64,000 bases of DNA from Halotalea alkalilenta DSM 17697 (lineage in GTDB: Bacteria > Pseudomonadota > Gammaproteobacteria > Pseudomonadales > Halomonadaceae), in assembly GCF_000621205.1 (NCBI RefSeq), contig NZ_JHYY01000013.1, positions 1 to 64,000 of the forward strand, in the 5' to 3' direction. This document shows positions 36,601 to 44,636 of this stretch, piece after piece. How positions within the stretch are numbered: the stretch's first letter is position 1; each line of letters starts with the position of its first letter. The translations under genes were made by a program, and so were the position numbers. The notes beneath the pieces were generated by a model that did not search any database, had not been told where the DNA came from, and worked only from the letters and a program-made list of their open reading frames with translations.

Positions 36601-38031
36601 GCTGCCGCGTTTGGGGCTGATCAAGGTGAGCAAGGTCGGACGTATCAGGCTGAAGGCGAGTACGGTTTCGTAGATTTCCGCCCAGAAGCTGTAGCGCACC
36701 CGACCGTTGATCCGAGAGTTGAGATAGACCGAGTGGAACAGATGCGGAAAGGCATACACCAGGATCATCGCAGCCGAAGAGGCGATCACGTTGGCGCCGA
36801 GCAACAGGTAGGCAAGCGGCGCGAGCAGGAAGATGACCCTCGGCAGCCCGAACTGGAAGTGCAGCATCGCGCTGAGATAGCAAAGCCGCTGCATCGGCTG
36901 CAGTCCTCGGCCGAGCAGCGGGTTGTCGAGGCGCAGTATCTGGGTCATGCCCCGGGCCCAGCGCATGCGCTGGCCGATGTGCAGCGACAGCCGCTCGGTG
37001 GCGAGCCCCGCCGCCAGCGGCAACGCCAGGTAGCGCGTGTTCCAGCCATTGCGCTGCAAACGCAGTGCGGTATGGGCATCCTCGGTGACGGTCTCGACCG
37101 CAAAGCCCTTGACCTCCTCGAGCGCGGAACGCCGGATCACCGCGCAAGAACCGCAGAAGAAAGTCGCATTCCAGAAGTCGTTGCCCTTTTGCACCGGGCC
37201 ATAGAACATTTCGCCCTCGCGGGGGATCTCCTCACCGACGCTGAGATTGCGCTCGAACGGATCCGGCGAATAGAAAAAGTGCGGCGTCTGCACCAAGGCG
37301 AGCTTGGGGTCTTCGAGAAAACCACCCACCGTGGCCTGCAGGAAGCCCCTGGTGGGTATGTGGTCGGCGTCGAACACCGTGATCAGCTCACCGGAGGTAT
37401 AGCCTAGGGCATGGTTGAGATTGCCGGCCTTGGCGTGCGCGTTATCGGTCCGAGTGACGTAGCTGATGCCCGCCTCCTCGGCGAAGCGCCGGAACTCCTC
37501 CCGGCGCCCGTCATCGAGCAGATAGATCCGCACCTTCTCGGGCGGATAGTCGATACCCTGGGCTGCGAGCAGGGTATCGCGCACCATATCCAGGCTCTCG
37601 TTGTAGCTCGGGACATAGATGTCCACCGTCGGCCACTCGTCGAGGCTCGAAGGCAGCGGAGTGCTGCGCCGTTCGAGCGGCCAGATGGTCTGGAGGTAGC
37701 TTAAGATCAAGATCACCCAAGCGTAGATCTCAGCGGCGAAGAGCAGATAGCCGCACACCGCGCTGAGCAGGTCGTCGAACTCGAGTGTTTCCGTGGCCCG
37801 CCAGTAGAGATAACGGCTCGAGACCAGCGCAGAGAGCAGCAGCAGGAAGATCGACAGCGCTTTCGACCGCTCCAGCCAGCGAGAGAATATCAGCATGGCC
37901 AGAATGCTGAGCATCCCGAAGGCGGCTTGATAGTGGACGCTCATTGGCGCAGTGATACCAATAGCGAGCACCGGTAGCGTGGCGAGCACGACGAGCGTCG
38001 CCATCGCCTTGAACGGCAAGGAATGGGTCAA
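33649..38031 (-). CDS. bcsAB: BcsA-BcsB fusion: cellulose synthase catalytic and periplasmic subunits
   Basis: A 1460-residue fusion. Residues 1-700 are BcsA: membrane helices, then a GT2 domain with LLDDGRREEF (173), FDADHIP (220), TEDAH (316) and QRMRW (354), and a PilZ domain with RRSSVR (558) and NLSMGG (586) that binds c-di-GMP. Residues from about 725 are BcsB, with carbohydrate-binding and flavodoxin-like domains, ending in a membrane helix near 1420. Between them GRLLLVVFLLALSFVVTRTV ends VFAQ, like a signal peptide with cleavage site. AcsAB of Komagataeibacter is fused in the same way. The start may be the TTG at 38031 or the ATG at 38004. Confidence 0.93.
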   Translation of the reverse strand: MTHSLPFKAMATLVVLATLPVLAIGITAPMSVHYQAAFGMLSILAMLIFSRWLERSKALSIFLLLLSALVSSRYLYWRATETLEFDDLLSAVCGYLLFAAEIYAWVILILSYLQTIWPLERRSTPLPSSLDEWPTVDIYVPSYNESLDMVRDTLLAAQGIDYPPEKVRIYLLDDGRREEFRRFAEEAGISYVTRTDNAHAKAGNLNHALGYTSGELITVFDADHIPTRGFLQATVGGFLEDPKLALVQTPHFFYSPDPFERNLSVGEEIPREGEMFYGPVQKGNDFWNATFFCGSCAVIRRSALEEVKGFAVETVTEDAHTALRLQRNGWNTRYLALPLAAGLATERLSLHIGQRMRWARGMTQILRLDNPLLGRGLQPMQRLCYLSAMLHFQFGLPRVIFLLAPLAYLLLGANVIASSAAMILVYAFPHLFHSVYLNSRINGRVRYSFWAEIYETVLAFSLIRPTLLTLISPKRGSFNVTDKGGILPEGLFDAKAVLPHLISIVLLFVGLSWGVIRLVWNDYFGVERGVMLLNIFWAGFSLIALFAAVAVARETRQRRSSVRVPVKIPVALIYPDGERSEAMTRNLSMGGAMVDLPLEQRRVGQPVQIELIGDGFRLRLDVEQRGANQRVLRFSFTSMGIDQRRLLVRTVMGRADAWLSEHQVAPDRPMRSLWDVIRAIYGLFSRSWQNKKNLANGERFSRWGGRLLLVVFLLALSFVVTRTVFAQPLPSPGFDAEGNLQVVTPQQQPTTADAQQVEALRFDELSDGGLTLHGNQAIAGLDFPIRADRLVTTAQLRLSVRHSRTLYSTEGGLEVMLNGVSIGRLPFARTDELFFTAELPMDPTLLASNNVLTFRVLSEHGESCQGTLDDSLWVQVGASSVIETRTRRLPLASDLSVLPLPFFDPAIRTRVLLPVMFGTAPSDDTLRNAALLGSYYGGLTEFRGVRFAVFRDSFPDGDAIVLPEPDGRVAGMQLASPQGPELRMIDNPRNPTYKLLLVLGRTAEEQRIALMRLFDRQRPLRGERQLISADAPVVQGDGMPHWVDTQAPVSLSRLEGGEALRVEGFFPRVINLSFRATPDIFLWPGDRIPLNLDYRFPEGDWIDEQRSTLDVTLNGQYLGSLPMRQRGLMSKVRELLGDSLRQERGVIELPPALIYGINRLTLYFNLHPRSSLDPCESGVPTQVISRVLPSSNIDMSQTYTFTELPNLAFFVGAGLPFTRQPGLEHSAVILDPSPDDDQLAALLTLMGRIGDATGNLASKVEIGRGEPGLSRFADRDLMVLADSQAQWLSSLLSAGPLELRDDRFALQPIAWWKHVVWLFDGDFERRPSAAKRALDGAEHQRLLAAFSSPYTPGRSVVLFGVQPGVSLNALVDGLRQQSVASAITDDLALIDGNLNVEAFHVADRYTQGHLPWYMLVRWYFGERPLLLIVAIGIALLACTPLIHSGLKARAARRLGGEKGK

Positions 38032-38087
38032 GAGCGGAGCTTCCCGAGTGCGAGGGACCGGGGCTGGCGCGGGCAGACAGCGCCGCG

Positions 38088-38420
38088 TCAGCGAGAGCGG
38101 TTCAGGGCTATACGTTCGAGGAGCGTCTCCAGCGGCGTATCCTCCGCTGTCGGCGAAACGTCCTCGGCATCTGCGAGAATTTCTCTTTTGAATGCGAAAG
38201 ACCCGCGAACCGGTACGGCCTCAGGCCGAGACGGCGTCTCGGCCATGGGTACGGCGCGGATTGGGGGCGCATCGGTCTTTGCAGAAGACTCGACGCTCGG
38301 CGAGGGTGCTCGATCCGAAACGGCGGCGGGCGGCATCACATCGGCCCAGGCCCGGCGATAGTAATGACGTTCATCCAATCCGGTACGCCGCCAGAATTCG
38401 GCCAAATCGCTATCCTTCAT
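38088..38420 (-). CDS. Putative BcsP/CcpAx-like cellulose synthesis accessory protein
   Basis: A 110-residue protein immediately upstream of bcsAB (56 bp). It has an N-terminal helix with aromatic end (DLAEFWRRTGLDERHYYRRA), a proline- and alanine-rich linker of about 55 residues, and a short C-terminal helix (TPLETLLERIALNRSR). This layout resembles the accessory proteins that precede bcsA in proteobacteria (BcsP) and in Komagataeibacter (CcpAx), whose ends have a GxxxxxY motif and a leucine/arginine-rich tail. The assignment is from architecture and position, not close sequence identity. Confidence 0.5.
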   Translation of the reverse strand: MKDSDLAEFWRRTGLDERHYYRRAWADVMPPAAVSDRAPSPSVESSAKTDAPPIRAVPMAETPSRPEAVPVRGSFAFKREILADAEDVSPTAEDTPLETLLERIALNRSR

Positions 38421-38743
38421 CGTCTCCCCTTCCCCGGTGACTTATGAAGTTACTCGACTGGAGCGCCCCAGACAGACAATCCCCACGCTCCTGAATGCAT
38501 GAAAAACGCGTCGTCCGTTTCCGTTTTCATGCCCGTCGTCCGCTCGATGCATGATCGGGGATTGGCCTGTTACAAAACCGAACGTTCGATAGTGGTTTTT
38601 TACCCCAACACCGAACTTTTTGAACCAATTTGAAAGCTATTGGGACGAATGCTCAACTTTATGGCTCAGTATCTCAACAACGAATGCGCAGCGTCCCGGC
38701 GAGGAAGCAAGCATCGATGAAGACGACGTGACCGGAGGGGAAG
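38421..38743. other. Non-coding interval upstream of the bcs operon
   Basis: This 323-bp stretch is AT-richer than its surroundings around 38480-38680 and must hold the bcs promoter, which I cannot place with confidence. A loose inverted repeat is visible (CGTTTTCATG and CATGAAAAACG around 38499-38532). A short plus-strand frame from a TTG at 38620 has no recognisable product and overlaps the EAL gene. Confidence 0.4.
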
Positions 38744-39580
38744 TCAGCCTTCGCGCGCGGCCTCGCTCAGCCGTGCACCGCTCACCGCATCGGCGCCGAG
38801 TCTCCAGGCGATCTCAAGCGCACGCGGGGTATCGAAGGACTGCAGCCAGACCTTGAGCCCGGCGGCGTGGGCGCTCTGGATCCACTGGTCGAGCCTGGCC
38901 TGCAGCAGCCGGTTGCGCAGCGCGGCCTGGAGGAAGTCGGGGTCGGCGGCGATCCAGGAGACTCCCATCTGCTCCAGCAGCGGCCAGTGCTGGTGATCGA
39001 TGGGAAGTCCTTCGACCAGCAGGCGATAGCCGCGCTGCTCGAAACTCTGTACGGCATTGCGCACGTGAGGGTCCTCGAGCAGCGCCTCGGCCTGCATCCG
39101 CAGGACGATCTGGGCGGGCTTGACGCCGAGCTGGGCGAGCAGGCTTTCGAACACTTGGCCGTGCGACGCCTCGACCGCACGGACGTGGCGCCAGTGCACA
39201 TCGAGGATCAGCGGGACTACGTTGCCGTCCGCATCGGGCCGGTGGCGAGCGAGGTGGTCGAGCGTATGGAGCACGCGCAGGAATCGGTCGAGGAAGATCA
39301 CCTCCTCGGCTTCCCAGGCGGTGTAGTAGAGCGCCTTGGCATTGAGCTTGCGCCCCTGCTCGTCCTCGATCGACAGCTGCGACTCGAACGCCACCGGCGC
39401 GCTCAGCTCGCTGTCGTAGAGCGCTATCTGGCCCGGCCGCAGGGTGATGCCGTCGAGTTCCGCGGTAACCGCACAGCGCTGCGGATCGTAGTCGAAACGC
39501 GCGCGGCCACGCAGGCGCGCGGCGCGGTTGAAGTCATCGAGGTGCGCGTTGAAGTAGTTGACCACGGCGGTGAGCGGCAT
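38744..39580 (-). CDS. Degenerate EAL-domain protein
   Basis: A 278-residue cytoplasmic protein whose predicted fold follows c-di-GMP phosphodiesterases: an N-terminal strand region (LRPGQIALYDSELSAPVAFE), then VPLILDVHWRHVRAVEASHG, PAQIVLRMQAEALLEDPHVR and KVWLQSFDTPRALEIAWRLG followed by ADAVSGARLS, aligning with the LGxDxxQGxxFS end of EAL domains. The catalytic EAL, DDFG, KID and EGVE motifs are all replaced, so it is unlikely to hydrolyse c-di-GMP. It lies upstream of the bcs operon on the same strand and may bind c-di-GMP or a partner protein. Confidence 0.65.
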   Translation of the reverse strand: MPLTAVVNYFNAHLDDFNRAARLRGRARFDYDPQRCAVTAELDGITLRPGQIALYDSELSAPVAFESQLSIEDEQGRKLNAKALYYTAWEAEEVIFLDRFLRVLHTLDHLARHRPDADGNVVPLILDVHWRHVRAVEASHGQVFESLLAQLGVKPAQIVLRMQAEALLEDPHVRNAVQSFEQRGYRLLVEGLPIDHQHWPLLEQMGVSWIAADPDFLQAALRNRLLQARLDQWIQSAHAAGLKVWLQSFDTPRALEIAWRLGADAVSGARLSEAAREG

Positions 39581-39774
39581 GGGATCTCCTGGAGCTTGGA
39601 TGCGGATTCATCCTCGGGCGTTCTGACCCACCCGGTGGCCCACCCAGGATACGGGCGGCCAATGACGATGATGAACGAGGCGGCTAATAACCTGAAATAC
39701 TCAGCCCGCCTCTTTTTATTCCAATTCAAACATTAGACCCTGCTCGGTACGAGTCCATCCAGGCGCCCGGACAC

Positions 39775-41169
39775 TCACTGCCCGCGCAGTCGCTCAAGCA
39801 GCGTAAGCGTTGGGAAGCCATCGCCCGGCAGGCCCTGGCTGCGCTGGAAGGCGCGCATCGCGCCGCGCGTGGCAGGCCCGATCACCCCGTCCGGGGTGCC
39901 GGCGTCGAAGCCACGCTGACCGAGCAGGGTCTGCAATTCACGCACCTGGGTGCGGCTGAGCATGACCAGATCACGCGGCCAGTCGCCCTGGACTCCCGCA
40001 CCGCCAGAGAGACGCTGCGACAGCAGCGCTACGCCCAGCGCGTAGCTGGTCGAGTTGTTGTAGCGCATGATGGCGCGGAAGTTAGGGCCGACCAGGAAGG
40101 CAGGACCGCGCGCGCCGGCCGGTAGCAGCACCGAGGCCTGGTCGAATGCCGGCAGTGTCTCTCCCTCGAGCGCGGTGACGCCGAGCCCTTGCCAGGCTTC
40201 GGTCGCGCGACGCTCGGCCATGTCGGCCACCGCGTAGTCGAACCCGGCCGGCAGCCGCACCTCTGCGCCCCACGGCTGCCCCGCACGCCAGCCATTGCGT
40301 GCCAGATAGTTGGCGGTAGACGCAACCACGTCGGGAATGCTGCCCCAGATGTCGCGATGCCCGTCACCGTCGCCGTCGACCGCGTACTCGAGAAAGCTCG
40401 AGGGCATGAACTGGGTATGCCCCATCGCACCGGCCCAGGAGCCCACCATATGGGCGCGATCGATGTCGCCGGCCTGGATGATTCTGAGCGCGCTGATCAG
40501 CTCGCCCCTCGCCCAGCTCGATCGCCGGCCTTCATAGCCGAGCGTCGCGAGCGAATCGATGGTGGAGAAGCTGCCGAAATTGGCGCCGTAGTTGCTCTCC
40601 ATGCCCCAGATCGCGACGATCACCTCGGCCGGTACACCGTACCGAGCCTCGGCCGCCTCGAGCGTAGCGCGGTGCTCGGTGAGCATCTGCCGCCCGCGCT
40701 GCACCCTGGTGTCGGATACCGCGCTGTCGAGATAGTCCCATACCGCCCGGGTGAACTCAGGCTGCGAGCGGTCGAGCTCGAGCACCCTGGGCTGGAAGCG
40801 CGCCTCGGCGAAGGTAGCGTCGAAGACGCCGGGGGCGATCCCTCGCTCGAGCGCGTAAGAACGGAACTCACCGATCCAGCGCTTGAAACCCGCTGCTTCA
40901 TCGACCTCGGTCATCGCCTCGCGCGCCTCGGGCGAGACTCCCGCAGGCACCGCGGCCACGCTCGGCGCGGCCGCCTGCGCGGCGCTCACGTCCGGACGCT
41001 GGCTCGCCTCGGTGCGGGCCACGGCATCGCCCGCCGCACTCGCCGTGGTGCTGCAGCCACCGAGCGCACCGACGGCGCAGAAAAGCCCGGCGCAGAGTAG
41101 TCCGAGCCTCGCGTCGAAAGCGCGACGCGGCGGCTTGGAAACGGTTTGGGAGGTGAGCATTGCATCCAT
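39775..41169 (-). CDS. Lytic murein transglycosylase, MltB family, with peptidoglycan-binding domain
   Basis: A 464-residue lipoprotein. The lipobox is GALGGC after a short hydrophobic stretch. After an alanine-rich linker comes the MltB-type SLT domain with catalytic glutamate in IWGMESNYGANFGSFSTIDS, then SWAGAMGHTQFMPSSFLEYA and DIWGSIPDVVASTANYLARN. The C-terminal 60 residues (TQVRELQTLLGQRGFDAGTP, then DGVIGPATRGAMRAFQ) are a PG_binding_1 domain. It cleaves peptidoglycan glycan strands to 1,6-anhydro ends. An ATG three codons downstream is an alternative start. Confidence 0.9.
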   Translation of the reverse strand: MDAMLTSQTVSKPPRRAFDARLGLLCAGLFCAVGALGGCSTTASAAGDAVARTEASQRPDVSAAQAAAPSVAAVPAGVSPEAREAMTEVDEAAGFKRWIGEFRSYALERGIAPGVFDATFAEARFQPRVLELDRSQPEFTRAVWDYLDSAVSDTRVQRGRQMLTEHRATLEAAEARYGVPAEVIVAIWGMESNYGANFGSFSTIDSLATLGYEGRRSSWARGELISALRIIQAGDIDRAHMVGSWAGAMGHTQFMPSSFLEYAVDGDGDGHRDIWGSIPDVVASTANYLARNGWRAGQPWGAEVRLPAGFDYAVADMAERRATEAWQGLGVTALEGETLPAFDQASVLLPAGARGPAFLVGPNFRAIMRYNNSTSYALGVALLSQRLSGGAGVQGDWPRDLVMLSRTQVRELQTLLGQRGFDAGTPDGVIGPATRGAMRAFQRSQGLPGDGFPTLTLLERLRGQ

Positions 41170-41389
41170 TAACCTGCATCCCTGTCGGTTGAATCACGAC
41201 GCAACGCGCCGGGCGCCCATCTTCGCCGATCACGCTCCGGCGAGGAAGCCACCGATCGACCTCGGCGCGACAGCTGCGGCACAGCTGCTAGAATGCGCGC
41301 CCGAGCCAGAGCCTCGCCGCGTCTGGCCGGCGGCCTGCCGGCAACCCGATCGATGCTTCATTTCGCAAAGGCCCAACGGACCGAACGCC

Positions 41390-42400
41390 ATGCCCTCCTT
41401 CGCCCATCGTGCCGATCGCGTCGGCGAGATCGAACGCCTCGCCCAGCGGGCACTCGAGCGCTACCCGCCCGCACTTCGCGGCTCGGCGACGCTGATCTGC
41501 CTCTCCGAGAACGCGACCCTGCGGATCGACACCCGAAGCGGCGGCCGCTACGTGCTGCGCCTGCATCGCCAGGGCTATCACTCACCCGCTGCGATCGAAA
41601 GCGAGCTTGCCTGGCTGCGCGCGCTCGACGAGGCCGGCCTCGAAGTGCCGTGCCCGCTCGACGGCGTGGACGGCTCGGCGCTGCAGCTGCTCGAACTCGC
41701 CAACGGCTCGATTCAGCCGGTGGTGATGTTCGAGTGGATAGAGGGAGACGAACCCCATCCGGACGAGGACCTGGCGTCTTCGTTCATCCGCCTCGGCGAA
41801 CTCAACGCCCGGCTTCATGCCCAGTCACGCGGCTGGACGCCTCCCTCGGGCTTCACTCGACCCCGTTGGGATCATGCAGGCACCGTCGGCGCGAATGCAC
41901 CGTGGGGCGACTGGCGCCGCGCGCCGTGGCTCTCCGCTGCGGGACGCGAGGTGATCGAGCAGTGCATTCTCACCCTCGGCGCACGACTCGCCGACTATGG
42001 CGAGGGGCCGCAGCGCTTTGGGCTGATCCACGCCGACCCCAGGCTCGCCAATCTGTTGATCGATGGCGCGAGCACGCGAATCATCGATTTCGACGACTGC
42101 GGCTACGGTTGGTTCCTGCATGATTTGGCCAGCGCGCTGAGTTTCCATGAGCACCACCCGAAGGCACACCGCTGGATCGACGCTTGGCTTGAGGGATACG
42201 CCAGGATCGGCCGGCTGGAGGCTGACGACCTCGCCGCGCTGCCGAGTTTGATCGTGCAACGCCGGCTGCAGCTGCTCGCCTGGACCGGCACGCGGCGCGG
42301 CACCGATCCGGTCACCGCGCTCGGCCCCGGCTGGGTCGCCGAGACCGAAGCGCTGTGCCGACGCTATCTAGAGCGGGGAGATCCGCTCAAAGCTCCTTGA
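41390..42400 (+). CDS. Phosphotransferase-family kinase, SrkA/YihE-like
   Basis: A 336-residue protein with the kinase-like fold of choline and aminoglycoside phosphotransferases. The catalytic loop reads GLIHADPRLANLLIDGASTR and the metal-binding motif follows as IIDFDDCGYGWFLHDLASAL. VLRLHRQGYHSPAAIESELA is the nucleotide-binding lysine region. The closest well-known types are SrkA (stress-response Ser/Thr kinase) and homoserine kinase II; the true substrate is open. The ATG at 41390 matches the family length. Its 3' end overlaps the convergent serine acetyltransferase gene by 14 bp. Confidence 0.75.
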   Translation: MPSFAHRADRVGEIERLAQRALERYPPALRGSATLICLSENATLRIDTRSGGRYVLRLHRQGYHSPAAIESELAWLRALDEAGLEVPCPLDGVDGSALQLLELANGSIQPVVMFEWIEGDEPHPDEDLASSFIRLGELNARLHAQSRGWTPPSGFTRPRWDHAGTVGANAPWGDWRRAPWLSAAGREVIEQCILTLGARLADYGEGPQRFGLIHADPRLANLLIDGASTRIIDFDDCGYGWFLHDLASALSFHEHHPKAHRWIDAWLEGYARIGRLEADDLAALPSLIVQRRLQLLAWTGTRRGTDPVTALGPGWVAETEALCRRYLERGDPLKAP

Positions 42401-43355
42401 TCTGCTGGATCGGCTGGCCGTCCTGCAGGCAGGCCTGGGTGACACTGCTGCCGGGGGGGACACTGCGGGTCAGCCAGACGTTGCCACCGATCACCGTGCC
42501 GCGACCGATGGTGATTCGCCCAAGGATGGTGGCGCCTGCGTAGATCACCACATCGTCCTCGACGATCGGATGGCGCTCGAGCCCTTTCTCCAGGTGCCCC
42601 GCCTCATTGGCCGGGAAGCGCTTGGCGCCGAGGGTCACCGCCTGATAGATACGCACCCGGTCGCCGATGATCGCGGTCTCGCCGATCACCACGCCGGTGC
42701 CGTGGTCGATGAAGAAACTGCGCCCGATCGTGGCACCGGGGTGGATGTCTATCCCGGTCGCCGAATGCGCGTGCTCGGAGATGATCCGCGCGATCATCGG
42801 CAGCCCCGAGGTGTAGAAGTAGTGCGCCAGACGATGGTGGATGACCGCCTCGACGCCGGGATAGCAGAGCAGCACTTCGTCGACGCTGAGCGCCGCGGGA
42901 TCGCCCTGGTAGGCGGCGAGGATATCTTCGTCGAGTCGAGCACGAATATCCGGCAGCGCACGGGCGAAGCCCTGGAGGATGTCCTCCGCCCGGCCACGGC
43001 GCTCCTGCGGGCACTCGCTCACCCCGCGACGCCGGGCGCTATAGTCGAGCTCGAGGCGAGCCTGGTCGAACAGCGCGTTCAGCGCCACGTCCAGGGTATA
43101 GCCGACGAAGAAATCCTCGCTCTCCTCACGCAGGTCGGCGGGACCGAGGCGCATCGGGAAGAGCGCCTGGGTCAACGAACCCACTGCGTCGCGGATCACC
43201 TTCGGTGAAGGCAGCTCGCGACCATCGTGGTCGTTCGAGCGACGCTGGTCGGCCCGCCACTTCTCTCGTCGCTGCCGGAGCTCGGCGACGGTCTCGCCGA
43301 GCTCCCAATTGACCCTCGGATCATCTTCCGAGGAAGGGTAAAGGGGTGATGACAT
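42387..43355 (-). CDS. epsC: Serine O-acetyltransferase
   Basis: A 322-residue left-handed beta-helix acetyltransferase that makes O-acetylserine for cysteine synthesis. The hexapeptide region is GIDIHPGATIGRSFFIDHGT, then VVIGETAIIGDRVRIYQAVT and ATILGRITIGRGTVIGGNVW. Catalytic histidines are in IDIHPG and FIDHGTG. The long N-terminal helical part (about 190 residues) and the HLEKGLERHPIVEDDVVIYA loop match the EpsC type rather than E. coli CysE. The context of sulfur-acquisition genes fits its role. Confidence 0.88.
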   Translation of the reverse strand: MSSPLYPSSEDDPRVNWELGETVAELRQRREKWRADQRRSNDHDGRELPSPKVIRDAVGSLTQALFPMRLGPADLREESEDFFVGYTLDVALNALFDQARLELDYSARRRGVSECPQERRGRAEDILQGFARALPDIRARLDEDILAAYQGDPAALSVDEVLLCYPGVEAVIHHRLAHYFYTSGLPMIARIISEHAHSATGIDIHPGATIGRSFFIDHGTGVVIGETAIIGDRVRIYQAVTLGAKRFPANEAGHLEKGLERHPIVEDDVVIYAGATILGRITIGRGTVIGGNVWLTRSVPPGSSVTQACLQDGQPIQQIKEL

Positions 43356-43422
43356 GAGCGGGCATCTCTTCGATAGGTTGCCTCCAAGGATAGAGAATCA
43401 CGGGGCTGACCAAAAGCGTTGC

Positions 43423-44400
43423 TCAACCGTCGTCGCCATTGCGCCAGAAAGCCTCCTCGACCACCACCGGGGCGGGGATGAGCCGCAGGTCGGAAAACGC
43501 ATTGGCGACCCGCTGCTGGTTATCGATCACCGCGTCGCTGATCGGCACCAGGGAGTAGTCGACTTTGCGCTGCCAGGCGTCGATCACCGCCTCCGGCAGG
43601 CCAAGCTCCTTGGTCAGGATCGACACTACCTCGTCGCGATGGCTCGATGCCCATACGGCTGTCTGGTCGAGCTCATCGAGCACCTCGCGCAGCAGCGCTG
43701 GATGCTCTTCGGTAAAAGCGCTGGATGCCTCGTAAAAGCTGTAGGTCGGCTCCAGCTCTGAGTAATCGGCGAGCACGCGTACGTCGAGGTCGTGCTCGGC
43801 GGACGACAGGTAAGGGTCCCATACCGCCCATGCATCGACATTGCCGTTGGTGAACGCGGCCCGCGCATCGGCCGGGGTCAGATAAGCCGGCTGGATCGCC
43901 TTGAAGTCGAGCCCGGCATGGGCGAGCGCTGCGACCAGCAGGTAATTGGCGCTGGAGCCTCGCTGCACCGCGACCCGCTTGCCTTCCAGATCGGCCACCG
44001 AACGGATCGGTGAATCCTCGGGGACCAGGATCGCTTCACCGTCGCGCGCGGCGGGAATCGCGCCGACGTAGCGCATCTCGATACCCGCCGCCTGGGCGAA
44101 TACCGGCGGCGGCGCCCCGGTGTAGCCGAAGTCGATGCTGCCTGCGTTGAGCGCCTCGAGCAGCTGTGGCCCAGCCGGGAACTCGTGCCAACGCACTTGC
44201 ACACCTTGGTCGGCCAAGCGTTTCTCGAGCGTTCCCCGGGCCTTGACCACCGAGAGCACACCGCTGCCTTTCTGGAATCCAATGCTAAGCGTCTGCGCCG
44301 CCCAGCCGGGAAGCGCATAAGAGAGCGCAAAGATGAGTAGCGACAGCGCCAGTGCGATGCGCCACTGGCTGGCGCGATGAGTAGAGCAATGCGAGGACAT
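43423..44400 (-). CDS. ssuA: Aliphatic sulfonate ABC transporter substrate-binding protein, SsuA-like
   Basis: A 325-residue periplasmic protein. The signal peptide ends PGWA before AQTLSIGFQKGSGVLSVVKA. ALNAGSIDFGYTGAPPPVFA, then VPEDSPIRSVADLEGKRVAV and FTNGNVDAWAVWDPYLSSAE are hallmark SsuA segments. It stands alone, 16 kb from the ssuECBF genes that lack an ssuA, and presumably supplies that permease. The start codon and signal peptide are clear. The upstream region holds a hairpin and copy 2 of the 330-bp mobile element. Confidence 0.87.
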   Translation of the reverse strand: MSSHCSTHRASQWRIALALSLLIFALSYALPGWAAQTLSIGFQKGSGVLSVVKARGTLEKRLADQGVQVRWHEFPAGPQLLEALNAGSIDFGYTGAPPPVFAQAAGIEMRYVGAIPAARDGEAILVPEDSPIRSVADLEGKRVAVQRGSSANYLLVAALAHAGLDFKAIQPAYLTPADARAAFTNGNVDAWAVWDPYLSSAEHDLDVRVLADYSELEPTYSFYEASSAFTEEHPALLREVLDELDQTAVWASSHRDEVVSILTKELGLPEAVIDAWQRKVDYSLVPISDAVIDNQQRVANAFSDLRLIPAPVVVEEAFWRNGDDG

Positions 44401-44528
44401 GCGGGGGGCGACTCCTGGATCGGGCTGGTTAAAACGATACCGACCGATTCATGTCCAAATCCCGTGCCAACATTCAAGGTTATGATTTAAAAGGATTACC
44501 TCTTTCTTCCCTGACCATCTCCGGATGC

Positions 44529-44563
44529 TTTTCCCACAGTGGGGAAAACGCACTGTGGGAAAA
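44529..44563. repeat. Perfect inverted repeat upstream of ssuA
   Basis: TTTTCCCACAGTG and CACTGTGGGAAAA are exact reverse complements separated by nine bases. It lies about 130 bp upstream of the ssuA start and just outside the duplicated target of mobile-element copy 2. It could be a terminator-like hairpin, a regulator site or the end of another element. Confidence 0.6.
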
Positions 44564-44566
44564 TCA

Positions 44567-44635
44567 GCAGCGAGCCTGGTGCCGCCTTGGACGATCTTCG
44601 AGCGTGGGTGGGCACCGGGCAGCGCGAGCGCTGCC
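44567..44635 (+). repeat. 69-bp target duplication, left copy
   Basis: Runs from GCAGCGAGCCTGGTGCC to GGCAGCGCGAGCGCTGCC and ends in a hairpin (GGCAGCG against CGCTGCC). It matches 44966-45034 with one mismatch (GTGG versus GTGT). Together they frame mobile-element copy 2. Confidence 0.85.
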
Positions 44636-44636
44636 C

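Noticed and set aside
34909..37407. Long plus-strand frame (832 codons) opposite bcsAB, and a similar one at 29912-31873 opposite bcsC
   Set aside because: Both lie wholly inside well-supported genes on the other strand and have low-complexity composition typical of antisense frames in high-GC DNA.
38620..38856. Plus-strand frame from a TTG upstream of the EAL gene
   Set aside because: It overlaps the 3' end of the EAL gene and has no recognisable domain or ribosome-binding site.
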